Assembly: GCA_037179515.1 (NCBI GenBank)
Contig: JAXCGZ010003869.1
Span: 57,501 to 121,500 of the forward strand
From: Halocaridina rubra
Taxonomy: Eukaryota > Arthropoda > Malacostraca > Decapoda > Atyidae
Direction of reading: 5' to 3'
DNA: 64,000 nt
Positions 1 through 11,637 of the stretch are shown one piece after another. The translations under genes and the position numbers were made by a program. Each line of letters begins with the position of its first letter. The first letter of the stretch is position 1. Below the pieces are notes generated by a model. That model had not been told where the DNA came from. It was given only the letters and a program-made list of their open reading frames with translations, and made no database searches.

Positions 1-33
<33 letters not shown>

Positions 34-58
34 TACTGAAGTGTGTGTGTGTGTGTGT
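1..58. repeat. (CA)n facing (GT)n
   Basis: (CA)16 at 1-32 and (GT)9 at 41-58 separated by 8 bases, so the two tracts can pair as a hairpin. Confidence 0.97.
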
Positions 59-307
59 GCACAATTAGAGTATTAGACGCAATCACATACCCTTGAATAA
101 CTTTGTTAATAACAACTTGAACAATCGATCTGGTGTTCATCCGTGCTGTGATGACGTACAGAGAGAAACCACTCATGACGATTCAGGCTTTGAAATATTC
201 AAAACGCTTCCATCAAGTGACATTTGAAGCACCAGTTAACGTTCTTAACCTTTGGTTCTTCACTAATCTGGTTGCCTCTCAGCCATGATTGTCTTTAGTT
301 GTCAGGT

Positions 308-483
<176 letters not shown>

Positions 484-575
484 TAGTGAGGTAGGAACAG
501 CCAATGCATTTCATAGTTATCTAATTTCATATAATATTTCTTCTCCATAGCATCTGGATATTATTAAAAAAGAAA

Positions 576-579
<4 letters not shown>

Positions 580-652
<73 letters not shown>
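580..652. repeat. (AT)n microsatellite
   Basis: Ends at the tail of SINE family 1 copy 1. Confidence 0.98.
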
Positions 653-653
<1 letters not shown>

Positions 654-654
654 A

Positions 655-820
655 TCTAGTTTTACGTCACGGAATCTCTTTCCTACTAAGGGCTAGGAGG
701 GTGCCTTCTTACAAAGGACTTTAGTTTTTGGCAGTGCTAGCGTTACTCCGAGTGAATGCCCTTTCTAGCCCCAAACCGTGGCGGGCCACGAACCGACGAC
801 CTGACGAATCAAAGTCGCGC
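655..820 (-). repeat. tRNA-derived SINE family 1, copy 1 (truncated)
   Basis: Plus-strand order from the SINE 3' end: GTTTTACGTCACGGAATCTC, CTACTAAGGGCTAGGAGGG and GAATGCCCTTTCTAGCC, ending inside the tRNA-like head at CAAAGTCGCG. Flanked by (AT)n on the tail side and by a 43-bp tandem repeat on the head side. Confidence 0.85.
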
Positions 821-948
821 ATGTTTTCACCTGGCCACATCAGACACACAACACACCAAGAGCATGTTTTCACCCGGCCACATCAGACACACAACACACC
901 AAGAGCATGTTTTCACCCGGCCACATCAGACACGCAACACACCAAGAG
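820..948 (+). repeat. 43-bp minisatellite, 3 copies
   Basis: Unit CATGTTTTCACCCGGCCACA plus TCAGACACACAACACACCAAGAG, starting at 820, 863 and 906, with two or three substitutions. It lies at the junction of a truncated SINE and a LINE A fragment. Confidence 0.95.
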
Positions 949-1612
949 ACGGAGAACGAGAGAGATGTAGGAGTAAACATACTGGTAGATTTTTGTCCAG
1001 AAATGCATATAAATGGCAGAGTAAGGGCAGCATTTGCTTTCTTAGCAAATGAAAGGGTAGCCTTGAGACACACGGAGAAGGAAATGTTCAGAAATATTTA
1101 TGTAACTTATGTGAGGTCAAAGCTTGTATATGGCGCCCCCTTTTGGAATCCGCTCTTGAAAAAACACACAAATAAGCTGGAAAACATTCAAAGACACGCC
1201 ACGAAATTGGTGCCAGAAATATGCAATCTCAGTTATGAGGAAAGGCTGAGGGAATTAGATTTACCATCACTCGAAGCCAAACGAATGATGGGGGATATGG
1301 TAACGGTTTTTAAATTCCCACATGATATTAACAGAGTGCATAGGCATCGATACGTTGATATGGCTGGCTCTAGAACTAGAGGTCATTGTTTGAAGCTTCC
1401 TAAGAAAACTTTGCTGGATGGCAGGAAGTACTTTTAAGTGTAAAAGTAGTTGATGACTGGAATTCGCTAAGCGAGGAGGTAGTTAAAACTAACTCAGTTC
1501 ATATTTTAAGGACAAATATGATATGTAGCAATGAGTACAAAACTGGACCCGACCAGGAGACGGGGACTTACGAGCATAGGGTTCTTTTACGTAAGCACAA
1601 TTTTGTAATTAC
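949..1612 (+). pseudogene. LINE family A, 3' fragment of reverse transcriptase plus 3' tail
   Basis: The reading frame (about 960-1437) contains RSKLVYGAPFWNPLLKKHT and LVPEICNLSYEERLRELDLP, then DMAGSRTRGHCLKLPKKT. This is the conserved C-terminal region downstream of the polymerase in Jockey/CR1-type non-LTR elements. A stop at 1435-1437 and a lost frame follow. The element then ends in a tail containing TTACGAGCATAGGG and an AATTTTGTAATTACACAA-like motif, running into an (AT)n array. Fingers, palm and endonuclease are absent: a typical 5'-truncated insertion. It is about 80% similar by eye to the copy at 10487. Confidence 0.85.

Positions 1613-1613
<1 letters not shown>

Positions 1614-1692
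<79 letters not shown>
1614..1692. repeat. (AT)n microsatellite
   Basis: Lies between the LINE A tail and SINE family 1 copy 2. Confidence 0.98.
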
Positions 1693-1694
<2 letters not shown>

Positions 1695-1695
<1 letters not shown>

Positions 1696-1885
1696 GTCTC
1701 CGTGGCAAAATGGTAGCGTCTGCGACTCTAAGGCGGCAGGTCGAGGGTTCGCGCCCTGTCACGGACTGAGGTTAGTAAGGGCATACACTTAGGGTAACGA
1801 TTACATCTGCCAGAACAAGTCCTTCGTAAGAAGGCAACCGTCCTAGCCCTTAGTAGAAAAGGGAGTTCGTGACGTAAAACCGAAT

Positions 1886-1888
<3 letters not shown>
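1695..1888 (+). repeat. tRNA-derived SINE family 1, copy 2
   Basis: The head GTGGCAAAATGGTAGCGTC resembles a pol III A box and GGTCGAGGGTTCGCGCCC a B box. Then come the family body (GGTTAGTAAGGGCATACACT and AACGATTACATCTGCC) and the tail GTTCGTGACGTAAAACCG. (AT)n arrays abut both sides. Confidence 0.9.

Positions 1889-1948
<60 letters not shown>
1887..1948. repeat. (AT)n microsatellite
   Basis: Follows the tail of SINE family 1 copy 2. Confidence 0.98.
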
Positions 1949-1949
<1 letters not shown>

Positions 1950-2271
1950 CACAATATTGCTGCTTAATAGCAAATAATATATACAAAGGTATACGATGAA
2001 TTGAAAATGTACAGTTTAACAGTCTGCCGTTTTAACGTATGCATTTTTGTAGCGTTATATGTGTAAAACTGTAGCATTTTATAATCTCATGTTTGAATAT
2101 CTGTTTTTACATTAATGATCATACTCAACAAGAAGCTGACGCGAAATTACCTAAACTGTTTTAGAACAATTCAGTCTTGGGATTGGAAGGATAGATGAAC
2201 AGATTCCGTACGTGACAGTGCAGCATCAGATCAGGCAAGATATTAGGAGCCATAGGCTTATTCTGGACTGT

Positions 2272-2466
2272 TCCGATTTTACGTCACGGACTCCCTTTTC
2301 TACCAAGAGCTAGGACGGTTGCCTTCTTGCGAAGGACTTGTTTTGGCAGATGTAATCGTTACCCTGAGTGCATGCCCTTGCTAACCTCAGACCGTGACGG
2401 GGCGCGAACCCTTGACCTGACGCCTCAAAGTCGCGGACGCTACCGCTTGACCCACGGTGGCTACTA
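2272..2466 (-). repeat. tRNA-derived SINE family 1, copy 3
   Basis: Full-length antisense copy. The reverse complement runs from the head GTGGGTCAAGCGGTAGCGTC through GGTCAAGGGTTCGCGCCCC to the tail GGGAGTCCGTGACGTAAAAT. Confidence 0.9.
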
Positions 2467-2829
2467 GGCTTATCCTGGGCTTCTGCACCATAATAACTGG
2501 GCCAGTCATAGAGATCTTTCCTCTTTAAAAATCCTTGTGAGATTTTCATCTCATATCAAGGACGAGGGAAGGGCAATTCAAAATAATTAATGTTGAACCT
2601 TGGAAGCAGCCAGATAAAAAAGCATTTGTACTGTAAGTCAATATGTCATAAATTTACTGTAATTTACAAATAGAGAGAACGGAGGTCTCAAAATTGATTT
2701 AGTTATTGACAAGGAGAGCTCCGTCTAAATCGCACATCGTGATATGTACGTCATAAGAATTATTCTATAATATGAACTCTTCTGCTAATTTAATCTCAAC
2801 ATAGAGAATTTATTTTTAAAAATATGGTC

Positions 2830-2870
<41 letters not shown>

Positions 2871-2885
2871 CTCATCGCCTTCTTT

Positions 2886-3117
2886 GGCCCGATTTCTTAA
2901 ACAGTGTAAACCTAGGATACCATATTGTTAGTTAGCTAGACACACACAAGTGGATTTCATAAACGCATCTGACGCGGTTCTATGTATGGCTAGGATCCCG
3001 TACGGGATCCTAGCCCCACACAGACCTGCGTCAGATGCGTTTATGAAATCCATATGTGTGTGTCTAGCTAACTAACAATATGGTATCCTAGGTTTACACT
3101 GTTTAAGAAATCGGGCC
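2886..3117. mobile_element. Palindromic MITE P, copy 1
   Basis: 232-bp near-perfect palindrome from GGCCCGATTTCTTAAACAG to CTGTTTAAGAAATCGGGCC. The centre is GGATCCCGTACGGGATCC and the arms differ by a few bases. No coding capacity. Confidence 0.92.
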
Positions 3118-3435
3118 TTTGGATTGGCTCAAAACTTTACACCATTTAATGTATTTAGTATTGTTATGGTGAAGACTTTGAAGGTTTCCGTGCATGACAA
3201 ACAAATATTCCCAAAATATATCCTTAAGAATCTAATTACTTTAAGTTTCAGTTGAACGGTAATACACTTCGACCACTCTAAATATAATTAGAGTATATCA
3301 TTGTACCCCATTATGTTGTACTTGTATTTGCTGAATCATCATTAACACCCATGTATATTCATGTTAATATAGAAATAACAGTGCTTACCGTATCAGTTAG
3401 CTTCAGAAGAAAACGGCAAGTTTGCATCATTAGAA

Positions 3436-3725
3436 TTTTTTTTTTTTTATGATTGTGACACCAGGACGGGCAAACAATAATAAAATAAAACAACCCTCAT
3501 CGGGCCTGGGCACGAAGAATACATAAAGTAAAGAGAAACAGAGATGGAGAGTGTAATGACTTGTCAGATGTGAAGGGATACTAAAAGATGTGTAATGAAT
3601 ATCCAAGAATATTCAGTGTAGATGTAGACATAGAAAAAGAACCGTAACTGAAGGAAGACTCAACATCAAACTGTCCTGGACAGACCTATTTAAGTTCAAA
3701 AAACCTTCAGCTGTAGTATCTCATG
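3436..3725 (-). repeat. LINE B-like 3' tail region, copy 1
   Basis: Contains GATTGTGACACCAGGACGGG, a poly-A/ATAAAA segment and CCCTCATCGGGCCTGGGCAC, then about 190 bases homologous to the reverse complement of 13975-14180. The first part matches the 3' untranslated tails of the LINE B copies. The remainder is shared only with the second copy. Confidence 0.65.
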
Positions 3726-3741
3726 CTACAAAAAAGATATA

Positions 3742-3823
3742 TTAGTCAAAGAAAATATGTAATCGCTTGAAATATCGTCTTCTTAGTCATAGAAAATATG
3801 TAATCTCTTGAAATATCTTTTCT
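3742..3823 (+). repeat. 41-bp tandem duplication
   Basis: TTAGTCAAAGAAAATATGTA and TTAGTCATAGAAAATATGTA start 41 bases apart (3742 and 3783) with few changes. Confidence 0.85.
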
Positions 3824-4014
3824 TGGAAATTGTTATATTACTTGGCATTAATGGGATAGATTATTTTCCTGGTTTTGCAGCTGTCAGGGAAAAAAAAGTT
3901 ACACGTCAGTCTTTTTAGCGACTTTGAAGATGACTTCATATATGACAGAGTGAGTGAGGCTGCACATTTCGAGATTGAAAGTCACGTAATGAGGTATCAT
4001 ATGTGATGTACGAA

Positions 4015-4166
<152 letters not shown>

Positions 4167-4499
4167 TATTAATTCTGTATGAAGATGAGGAAATTAAAAG
4201 TTTTGAGTCTTTTCCTCATTCATAAATATTTATGAATGTATTTGATGAAACGTTAGGGTCTGAAAGTTCGGAAAATTGAATAGTCATTCTGAAATTAAGT
4301 CACTCTTCTGGCCAGACATATTCGAAAGTGTATCCTTAATAGCAATATTACCAGACTTCTGCACTTCCTCTTAACTAAACATTCTCCTTTAAAATTGTAA
4401 TGTAGAACATTTAATGGTTTCATAAAGTCCAATGAGATATCTTGCGAAATTTACAGTTTGCTTATTGGATTGTACTGAAAATAACCCTCCTTAACATTA

Positions 4500-4900
4500 G
4501 TTATGGGGCTGGTCTGAGCCACGGAAGAACTGGAACTTCTACTGAGGTTACTTGGATTTGCGGAGAGGCCTCAACTCTGAAATTTTTACTTCTCTCCCAA
4601 CCGGCCTGTTATCAGCCCACACATTTAATTCTTCTCCTCAGTATGGACCGAGTTAATTAAATTATATAACAATACATTGAAATTAAGCATTTAAATATTT
4701 CAGTATATATTACCTCACATTGTCATGTTTGCGCTGGTCATTGGCCGGTCTGGAGAGAGGTAAAGATTTTCGAGTAGCTACCTCTGTAATTATGAGTGAC
4801 TCCACTCGGAGTTCTAGTTCTTTTTCTGTTGAGACCTCAGTGGTTGAGCTCATTAAGCTGTGGACTCCTGTTCCACAGGCTCCAGTTTGAGTACCCATGG
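4500..4900. repeat. Diverged inverted repeat, about 400 bp
   Basis: The left arm (GAACTGGAACTTCTACTGAG, then CTTCTCTCCCAACCGGCC) is similar to the reverse complement of the right arm (GAACTAGAACTCCGAGTGGA, then CCTCTCTCCAGACCGGCC). It may be the ends of an old DNA transposon. No transposase frame seen. Confidence 0.55.
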
Positions 4901-4919
4901 CAAGAGGTAAAATATTCGG

Positions 4920-5296
<377 letters not shown>

Positions 5297-5752
5297 CTGT
5301 ATATGACTAGTTCAGATTTTCTTGCAAAATAGTAATTTTTTTTTCTTAATAAGTTTTTGTATTTTTAATGGTATGATGTCAACTTTGGATTTTTACCCTA
5401 AGGAATTTACTTTTAAAATTGATGTCAAAATAGTCATTTCTCAACATATTACGTGGTCTTACAGAATGATGGGCTGCTGTGGCATTTGTGTTGATTTTCG
5501 TGGTTATTTTATAATCGAAAGATCATTGTCTTGTGTAAACAGTGTGGTCGTTTTCCTGAGTGAACAGAGGTGAATATCGAATCAAAGCAGAGAATTAGAA
5601 GCTTTTCAATATTCTAAAACCGACCGGGAAAATGTACTTCGTCTCTATTGTGTAGGTGTGGCGATAGTAATTTTGAGTATTTATGTCAGCTTGAAGCCTC
5701 CTTCAGTTATAAATTAATGAAGATTCGCCTTAGAAATATATTGTTTTCTGAA

Positions 5753-5985
5753 TCAGACTGCCAAAATATGTACGCCTCAGAACTTTGAACGTATTAGAAG
5801 AATGGAAGACCAACGATCAGGCAGCGTCCACACTACTAGGACAGAGTCATTGCCAGCCATAGAATATCATTCCCGAAGCAGACTGCCAAAGTAAAGATGC
5901 GTCAAAACTTTTAAGGTATTAGCAGGATGGACCCAAGACAGGCAGCGTCCACTCAACCAGGACAGAGTTATTGCCAGCCTTGGAA
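5753..5985 (+). repeat. Diverged tandem duplication, period about 124 bp
   Basis: CAGACTGCCAAAATATG with AGGCAGCGTCCACACTACTA and AGGACAGAGTCATTGCCAGC recurs as CAGACTGCCAAAGTAAAG with AGGCAGCGTCCACTCAACCA and AGGACAGAGTTATTGCCAGC. Confidence 0.85.
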
Positions 5986-5989
5986 AAGG

Positions 5990-7259
5990 ATCATGAAACG
6001 TAGGAAGGCTGTTACAATGTAGATCTATGTCAAGGGAAAATAGATCATGTATACAGCTAAAATCCAATTCCATCAACCGGCCCCCAACCACCAATTAGGC
6101 CACCAACCTATCCATGCATAAGCCCCCCCCCTATCACCCAATACATTGAACCCATCCCCTCCCCGTCTGACGACGGTAGGTGTCATGCAAGGTGTGAATT
6201 ATAAACGACTTTCTGCGTGACATGTTCCTGGCAGTGAGCATTAAGAATATATCCCCTTCCGGTGATCTATCCCCACCCCCCGCCCTTTCTGGCGTCTACT
6301 GAAGTTGGCCACGGTCTTAGCTTCTTCCCAGAGGCGCCCTAGGAGGTACGGTACCCAAACAATCCTTTATTTACTGCGTAATGATGGGTGGTGTATAATG
6401 GAAGCATAAAACGTCCTTCGTATATGTTGCTACTCATAAGCCTTTCTTTGTTTTGCCTCGAGAGTTGTATTCCCTCCCTTTGCACATTCCTTCAAAATTC
6501 TCCATTATTTATTCATGTATTTGAATGATTCTTTACATCTATTGTTTATCTAAAATCTGGTATTAAAACAGATTTTGAAGAACATGGTGCTAAGATATAT
6601 TTAAAATGTGTGCACCATGCTATCTTTATCGGCACTTATCATATTTATGTGAGATTTCTGATACTCCATAAATTTATTAGATCCGAGACTTGATGGAAAG
6701 TTCTGAAGGAAGTAACTGCTGTTTTGGGGTATAATTCGTCCGTAGTATAAATTTGAATAATTTCAAGATTCTTATTAAGTTCACTTGCCAATGACTGTCA
6801 CGCAGAAAAACTGGAGGTTTCGAAGTATTGATAGACTGGAAGTCGATTTATAATCCCCTAAATGTCACACCATATTGCATGTTGAACCATTAATACAATT
6901 GTAGAGTTAGCTATGTATATGTTCGTGCATATCTTGTTTTTTTTATGAAACTTGTAAATTATATCTTTATAACTCCATTTAGTTTAGAAATTTGACCCTT
7001 TTTCATTTTCCCAGATCTCTGGAACTAGCTAGGGGTATAAAAAAAAACATAGTTCAGTGCCAACTGATGTATTAAAATGGGTTTTGTTCATACCCTTAAT
7101 CATCCGATTAACTTCATAAGTCTCATTAGCCCATGTTCATCCAAGTATGTCCCCAGCTTATCCTCTATACTCTAAACACTCCTGAGAGTATCAAGTATGA
7201 CTTGTTGTATTACACAATAAAATAACTCTTGCGACTTTGAGGTAGTGATTCAACTGGTA

Positions 7260-7260
<1 letters not shown>
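5990..7260. other. No gene recognised
   Basis: Mixed-composition DNA with C-rich patches near 6120-6160 and 6270-6290. No coding frame, RNA gene or clear repeat. Confidence 0.5.
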
Positions 7261-7313
<53 letters not shown>

Positions 7314-7316
7314 CTA

Positions 7317-7396
<80 letters not shown>
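7261..7396. repeat. Compound (CT)n-(AT)n microsatellite
   Basis: (CT)n 7263-7310 then (AT)n 7315-7396, abutting a tRNA-like sequence. Confidence 0.97.
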
Positions 7397-7399
<3 letters not shown>

Positions 7400-7477
7400 A
7401 CTAGCCAAGATTCGAACCTAATACACATACTTACTGTGCCAAGGCCCTAACAATTACACCACTGAAGGTCTAAACGA
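7396..7477 (-). repeat. tRNA-like SINE head or tRNA pseudogene
   Basis: The reverse complement contains CAGTGGTGTAATTGTTAGGG (A-box-like) and TTAGGTTCGAATCTTGGCTA (B-box arm) at tRNA spacing. The acceptor stem does not pair well, so it is not called as a tRNA gene. Confidence 0.55.
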
Positions 7478-7635
7478 ATAAGTAACAGTTACACTCTGAA
7501 TACTTTTTGTTCATTTTACAGCTTCTTCCCAAACTTACTCGTGGGTTCATTCTTGCATTTAATTTAAATCCCAAGCTATATAGGCATCAACTATGATCAA
7601 ATAAACGCATTCAGTTATGTGAAAACATGAAACAT

Positions 7636-7755
7636 ATTTTGCCCCTGACCGGGATTCGAATCAAAGACATAAATACTATGCTAAGGCGCTACCAACTATG
7701 CCACTTGGCACAGTATTTGTCTTGGGTTAGAATCCCGGCCAGGGGCAAAATATGA
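7636..7755. repeat. tRNA-like SINE heads in inverted pair
   Basis: On the minus strand GTGGCATAGTTGGTAGCGCC and GATTCGAATCCCGGTC look like A and B boxes. On the plus strand the same 3' part recurs (GGGTTAGAATCCCGGCCAGG, then GGCAAAATATGATTC), so the two halves can pair. It looks like a head-to-head SINE pair or a fold-back derivative. Confidence 0.55.
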
Positions 7756-7779
7756 TTCAAGCTTTTACGTAGGTTAATG

Positions 7780-7995
<216 letters not shown>

Positions 7996-8367
7996 CCCTC
8001 ACCTTTACATACTCTGAGCGGTACAAGCCAATTTTGATCTTAAAAAGTGGGCCCATTTTCCCATAATCATAGTTTGATCATTTTACCATATAATATATCC
8101 AGGATTTAGTTTTGGTGGTATTTTCAAGGTTTATTATTGTGTGCGCCATTCAATACCTGTAATAATTAGATTAAATGACCTAAAGGTGTCGCAGTAGTAA
8201 ATTGAGGCTCTGTGTCATTGTTTATAAAGGTTAATTTACCTCTCCGTAACTACCTTGTCAGCTTAATGACGTATTAATGACGTTTATGTATGGCAGTATT
8301 CCGTAATTGACCTTTGTAGCTATTAGAATCTCTCTAACTTTTCATTCCTGTCTTGGCTTTCACATCT

Positions 8368-8451
8368 CTGTTTTTACTAATATACTTATCAATACATAAC
8401 TTAACATGTCTGTTTTTACTAATATACTTATCAATACATAACTTATTGTAT
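8368..8451 (+). repeat. 42-bp tandem duplication
   Basis: CTGTTTTTACTAATATACTT followed by ATCAATACATAACTTA occurs twice (8368 and 8410). Confidence 0.9.
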
Positions 8452-8634
8452 TTTATTGGCCCCATTTCTCAGATCGACTCCCAATAGAATACTTAAGAGT
8501 TTCTTTCTGGAAAAATAAAACTCTTACATACGTCCATATATGTGTTTGTTTGTTTGTGTGTTTGTTTAATTAACACTATTCCTTAAATTTTCCAACAAGT
8601 TCAGGCGAATATAATTCGTATTGCTTATGTTTAA

Positions 8635-8690
8635 GGCCCGATTTCTTAAACAGTGTAAACCTAGAATACCATATTGTTAGTTAGCTAGAC
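8635..8690 (+). repeat. Half-copy of palindromic MITE P
   Basis: Matches the first 56 bases of MITE P (GGCCCGATTTCTTAAACAG to TTAGTTAGCTAGAC). It then breaks directly into the outer arm of the nested palindrome at 8691. Confidence 0.9.
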
Positions 8691-9040
8691 AAAAAAAATA
8701 AAACTAATGTTAATACCAGAGGAATACGGTTATACACAAAGGCTTAGGCCCGATTTCTTAAACACTGTAAACCTAGGATACCATATTGTTAGTTAGCTAG
8801 ACACACACAAGTGGATTTCATAAACGCATCTGACGCGGTTCTGTGTATGGCTAGGATCCCGCACGGGATCCTAGCCATACACAGAACTCGCGTCAGATGC
8901 GTCTTAAGAAATCCATTTGTGTGTCTAGCTAGCTAACAATATGGTATCCTAGGTTTACACTGTTTAAGAAATCGAGCCTAAGCCTTTGTGTATAACCGTA
9001 TTCCTCTGGTATTAACATTCGTTTTATTTATGTTTTTTTT
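8691..9040. mobile_element. Palindromic MITE P, copy 2, nested inside outer inverted arms
   Basis: The inner 232-bp palindrome (8747-8978) matches copy 1 with small differences. Outside it lies a second pair of inverted arms (8691-8746 and 8979-about 9035), e.g. TTAATACCAGAGGAATACGG paired with CCGTATTCCTCTGGTATTAA. The whole is about 350 bp of nested palindrome. Confidence 0.9.
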
Positions 9041-9329
9041 TTGAGGTACTTATGGCACCTGCTGCATGTTGCGTTTTCATGGAAAGAGCTAAAAAAAAAA
9101 AATCAATATTTTACATCTATGCACAACTGGTAAAGCATGTCTCTCATGATTCTGACAACTAAAACATATAAGGAATTCCCCGAATCGCTAAAATCAATAA
9201 AGAAAAGCCCCCCCCCCCCCCCCCGGTCGCCTTTTGAATCCGGTTTTGTCTTCACACAAGATTTAAAAGGTTACTACGGGTTTGTGTCTCTGTATGCTAA
9301 TATTATTGGAATAAAACGCTTCGTAGATA

Positions 9330-9332
9330 ATA

Positions 9333-9408
<76 letters not shown>

Positions 9409-9419
9409 GTTATTATTTT
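9330..9419. repeat. (TTA)n microsatellite
   Basis: Directly joins SINE family 1 copy 4. Confidence 0.97.
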
Positions 9420-9606
9420 AGTCACCGTGGCTCAGGCGGTAACGTCCGCGACTTTGAGGGGTCAGGTCGAAGTTCGCGCCCCGCTACGGTCTGAGGTTAG
9501 CAAGGGCATGCACTCAGGGTAACGATTACATCTGCCAACACAAGTCCTTCACAAGAAGGCAACCGTCCTAGCCCTTGGTATAAAAGGGAGTCCGTGACGT
9601 AAAACC
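9420..9606 (+). repeat. tRNA-derived SINE family 1, copy 4
   Basis: The head is GTGGCTCAGGCGGTAACGTC and the B-box-like part GGTCGAAGTTCGCGCCCC. The body is collinear with copies 2 and 3, ending AGTCCGTGACGTAAAACCGG. A (TTA)n array directly precedes it. Confidence 0.9.
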
Positions 9607-9902
9607 GGAACATTATTATCAAATATGAACAATCACCTTAGCTTGGACTATAGTTGAAGTCAGCCCATTAAAACCCAAATGCTATTTAACTAAATGAATA
9701 TATTTTCTATAGTAAAACATATCGTGAACGATGTGAGATCACTTCCTTCTTCACTTTAGAGTGGGCAGGTGGAAGCACAGCGCACAGGAAAGCAATTTAG
9801 AGCCTGAGCTGTTACCCAAAGGAACCTGAACCATCCAAATTGCTTCCTTATATATTTTTGCAATTAAGTATCTTGTGTGCGAAAGACAAATACACATACA
9901 AT

Positions 9903-9924
9903 TTGTGTGTGTGTGTGTGTGTGT

Positions 9925-10010
<86 letters not shown>

Positions 10011-10018
10011 TGGGAGTG

Positions 10019-10105
<87 letters not shown>
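9903..10105. repeat. Compound (GT)n-(AT)n-(GA)n microsatellite
   Basis: Three pure dinucleotide blocks in a row: GT 9903-9927, AT 9929-10008, GA 10019-10105. Confidence 0.98.
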
Positions 10106-10109
<4 letters not shown>

Positions 10110-10233
10110 ACGACATGCGTCTATCACGACATTCATACGTCTGTATTATGTATAAATAAAGGTATAGTATTGGAATTTCTTGGTTTAGTAAAAAGGTCTT
10201 TGAATGAGACAGGGAAACATTGCACAATTGATA

Positions 10234-10235
<2 letters not shown>

Positions 10236-10324
<89 letters not shown>
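10236..10324. repeat. (AT)n microsatellite
   Basis: Ends next to the palindromic MITE at 10329. Confidence 0.98.
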
Positions 10325-10328
10325 GGAT

Positions 10329-10486
10329 GGTTATGGCTACGTAAGGAAATTGAAAGAAATTTTAAGAACCTTATTACTTTCGAGTATATTTATATACTAC
10401 TCATCTTCAGAGGCATGTAATAAATACAACTCGAAATTACTAAGGATCTCAAAATTTGTTATAAATTTCCTTACGTAGACATAACC
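10329..10486. mobile_element. Palindromic MITE, 158 bp
   Basis: Left arm GGTTATGGCTACGTAAGGAA pairs with right-end TTCCTTACGTAGACATAACC. Inner parts such as TTACTTTCGAGTATATTTAT also pair imperfectly with the right arm. It sits exactly at the 5' truncation of the LINE A copy at 10487. Confidence 0.8.
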
Positions 10487-10925
10487 ACGAAACTGGTGCC
10501 AGAAATACGCAATCTCAGTTATGATGAGAGGCTGAAGGAATTAGACTTACCATCACTCGAAGCTAGAAGAGTGAGGGGGGATATGGTGACAGTCTTTAAA
10601 TTCCTTCATGGTTATGATAGAGTGGATAGGGATCGATATTTTGATATGGCTGGCTCTAGAACTAGAGGTCATAGTTTGAAGCTTAGTAAGAAAACTTCTT
10701 TGCAGGATGTAAGGAAATACTTTTTCAGTGTAAGAGTAGTTGAAAATTGGAATTGGTTAAGCGAGGAGGTAGTTAATGCTATCTCAATCCATAGTTTTAA
10801 GGACAGGTATGATAAGTATCACTAAGTATAAAATGGAACCGATCAGGAGACGGGAAGATACGAGCTTTGGGCTCTTTCCCGTAAACACAATTAGGTAATC
10901 ACAATTAGGTAATCACACACACTTT
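10487..10925 (+). pseudogene. LINE family A, second 5'-truncated 3' fragment
   Basis: The frame is open from the left boundary to a stop at about 10825: LVPEIRNLSYDERLKELDLP, then RRVRGDMVTVFKFLHGYDRV, DMAGSRTRGHSLKLSKKTSL and VRVVENWNWLSEEVVNAISI. After the stop comes the 3' tail with GGGCTCTTTCCCGTAA and a duplicated ATTAGGTAATCAC. The left boundary abuts a palindromic MITE ending at 10486. Non-LTR identity is from family knowledge; the subfamily (CR1, Jockey or Rex) is not decided. Confidence 0.85.
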
Positions 10926-11123
10926 CTCAAGATATGGTGTATTATTGACAAAAATCAAATACGGTATGGATTTGCCAAGCTTTTACAACTTAACTAATGA
11001 GGTCTTAATAAGCTCAACAAGTAATCAACAATGAAGGCAAAGTGCAATTATACACAAAGTTCAGTGAAGCATGATAAGAACATATATATTACTCAAAAGT
11101 AAATTAGATATATGAAGAGCAAG

Positions 11124-11270
11124 GAAGTTCATCAGTGAAACAACACATAGAAAATAACGCTATAGTTCGGGTTCGAACTGGATCTTATTCTCAAGCACAA
11201 AGTCTTGTGCTTGAGGAGTCCAGTTAGGACCCGAAATGTAGAGTTATTTTCTGTTTCATTGATGGACTTC
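11124..11270. repeat. Hairpin repeat, about 147 bp
   Basis: The left arm (GAAGTTCATCAGTGAAACA to CTCAAGCACAAAG) is the imperfect reverse complement of the right arm (CTTGTGCTTGAGGAGTCCAG to TTTCATTGATGGACTTC). MITE-like, no target duplication recognised. Confidence 0.75.
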
Positions 11271-11414
11271 TTTACCACATAATGCTCCTTGTTAGCAGTT
11301 TGTACTTACTTAGAAATATGAACTTTCCTATGTCGCTATATCCTGTTTCTGTTAGATACAAAGTAATATTTGGCTGTCATTTCTAATGCCCTTTCAAAAT
11401 AAAGGATATAGTAA

Positions 11415-11637
11415 GGACGCTTGCACACCAAAGTGGCACGTCGCACGTGGCATGCCACGTGGCACGCCAGTTGAAAACGAAATTCGGAAATATTTGAAAA
11501 CTTTCACATAGAAGTTGCGTAACACGTGTCACTCCACTTCTGTGTGAAAGGTTTCATATATTTCCAGATGTTTGTTTTCAACTGGCGTGCCACGTGGCAT
11601 GTCACGTGGCACGTGTCACTTTGGTGTGAAAGCGGCC
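11415..11637. mobile_element. PIF/Harbinger-like MITE with TAA target duplication
   Basis: 223 bp with inverted termini GGACGCTTGCACACCAAAGT and (reverse complement of right end) GGCCGCTTTCACACCAAAGT. The trinucleotide TAA flanks both sides (11412-11414 and 11638-11640), matching the 3-bp TWA duplication of PIF/Harbinger. Inner arms repeat GCCACGTGGCA-type motifs. Confidence 0.8.

Noticed and set aside
1695..1770. Genuine tRNA gene
   Set aside because: A- and B-box-like parts are present, but the acceptor stem does not pair and the same unit recurs five times with a non-tRNA body.
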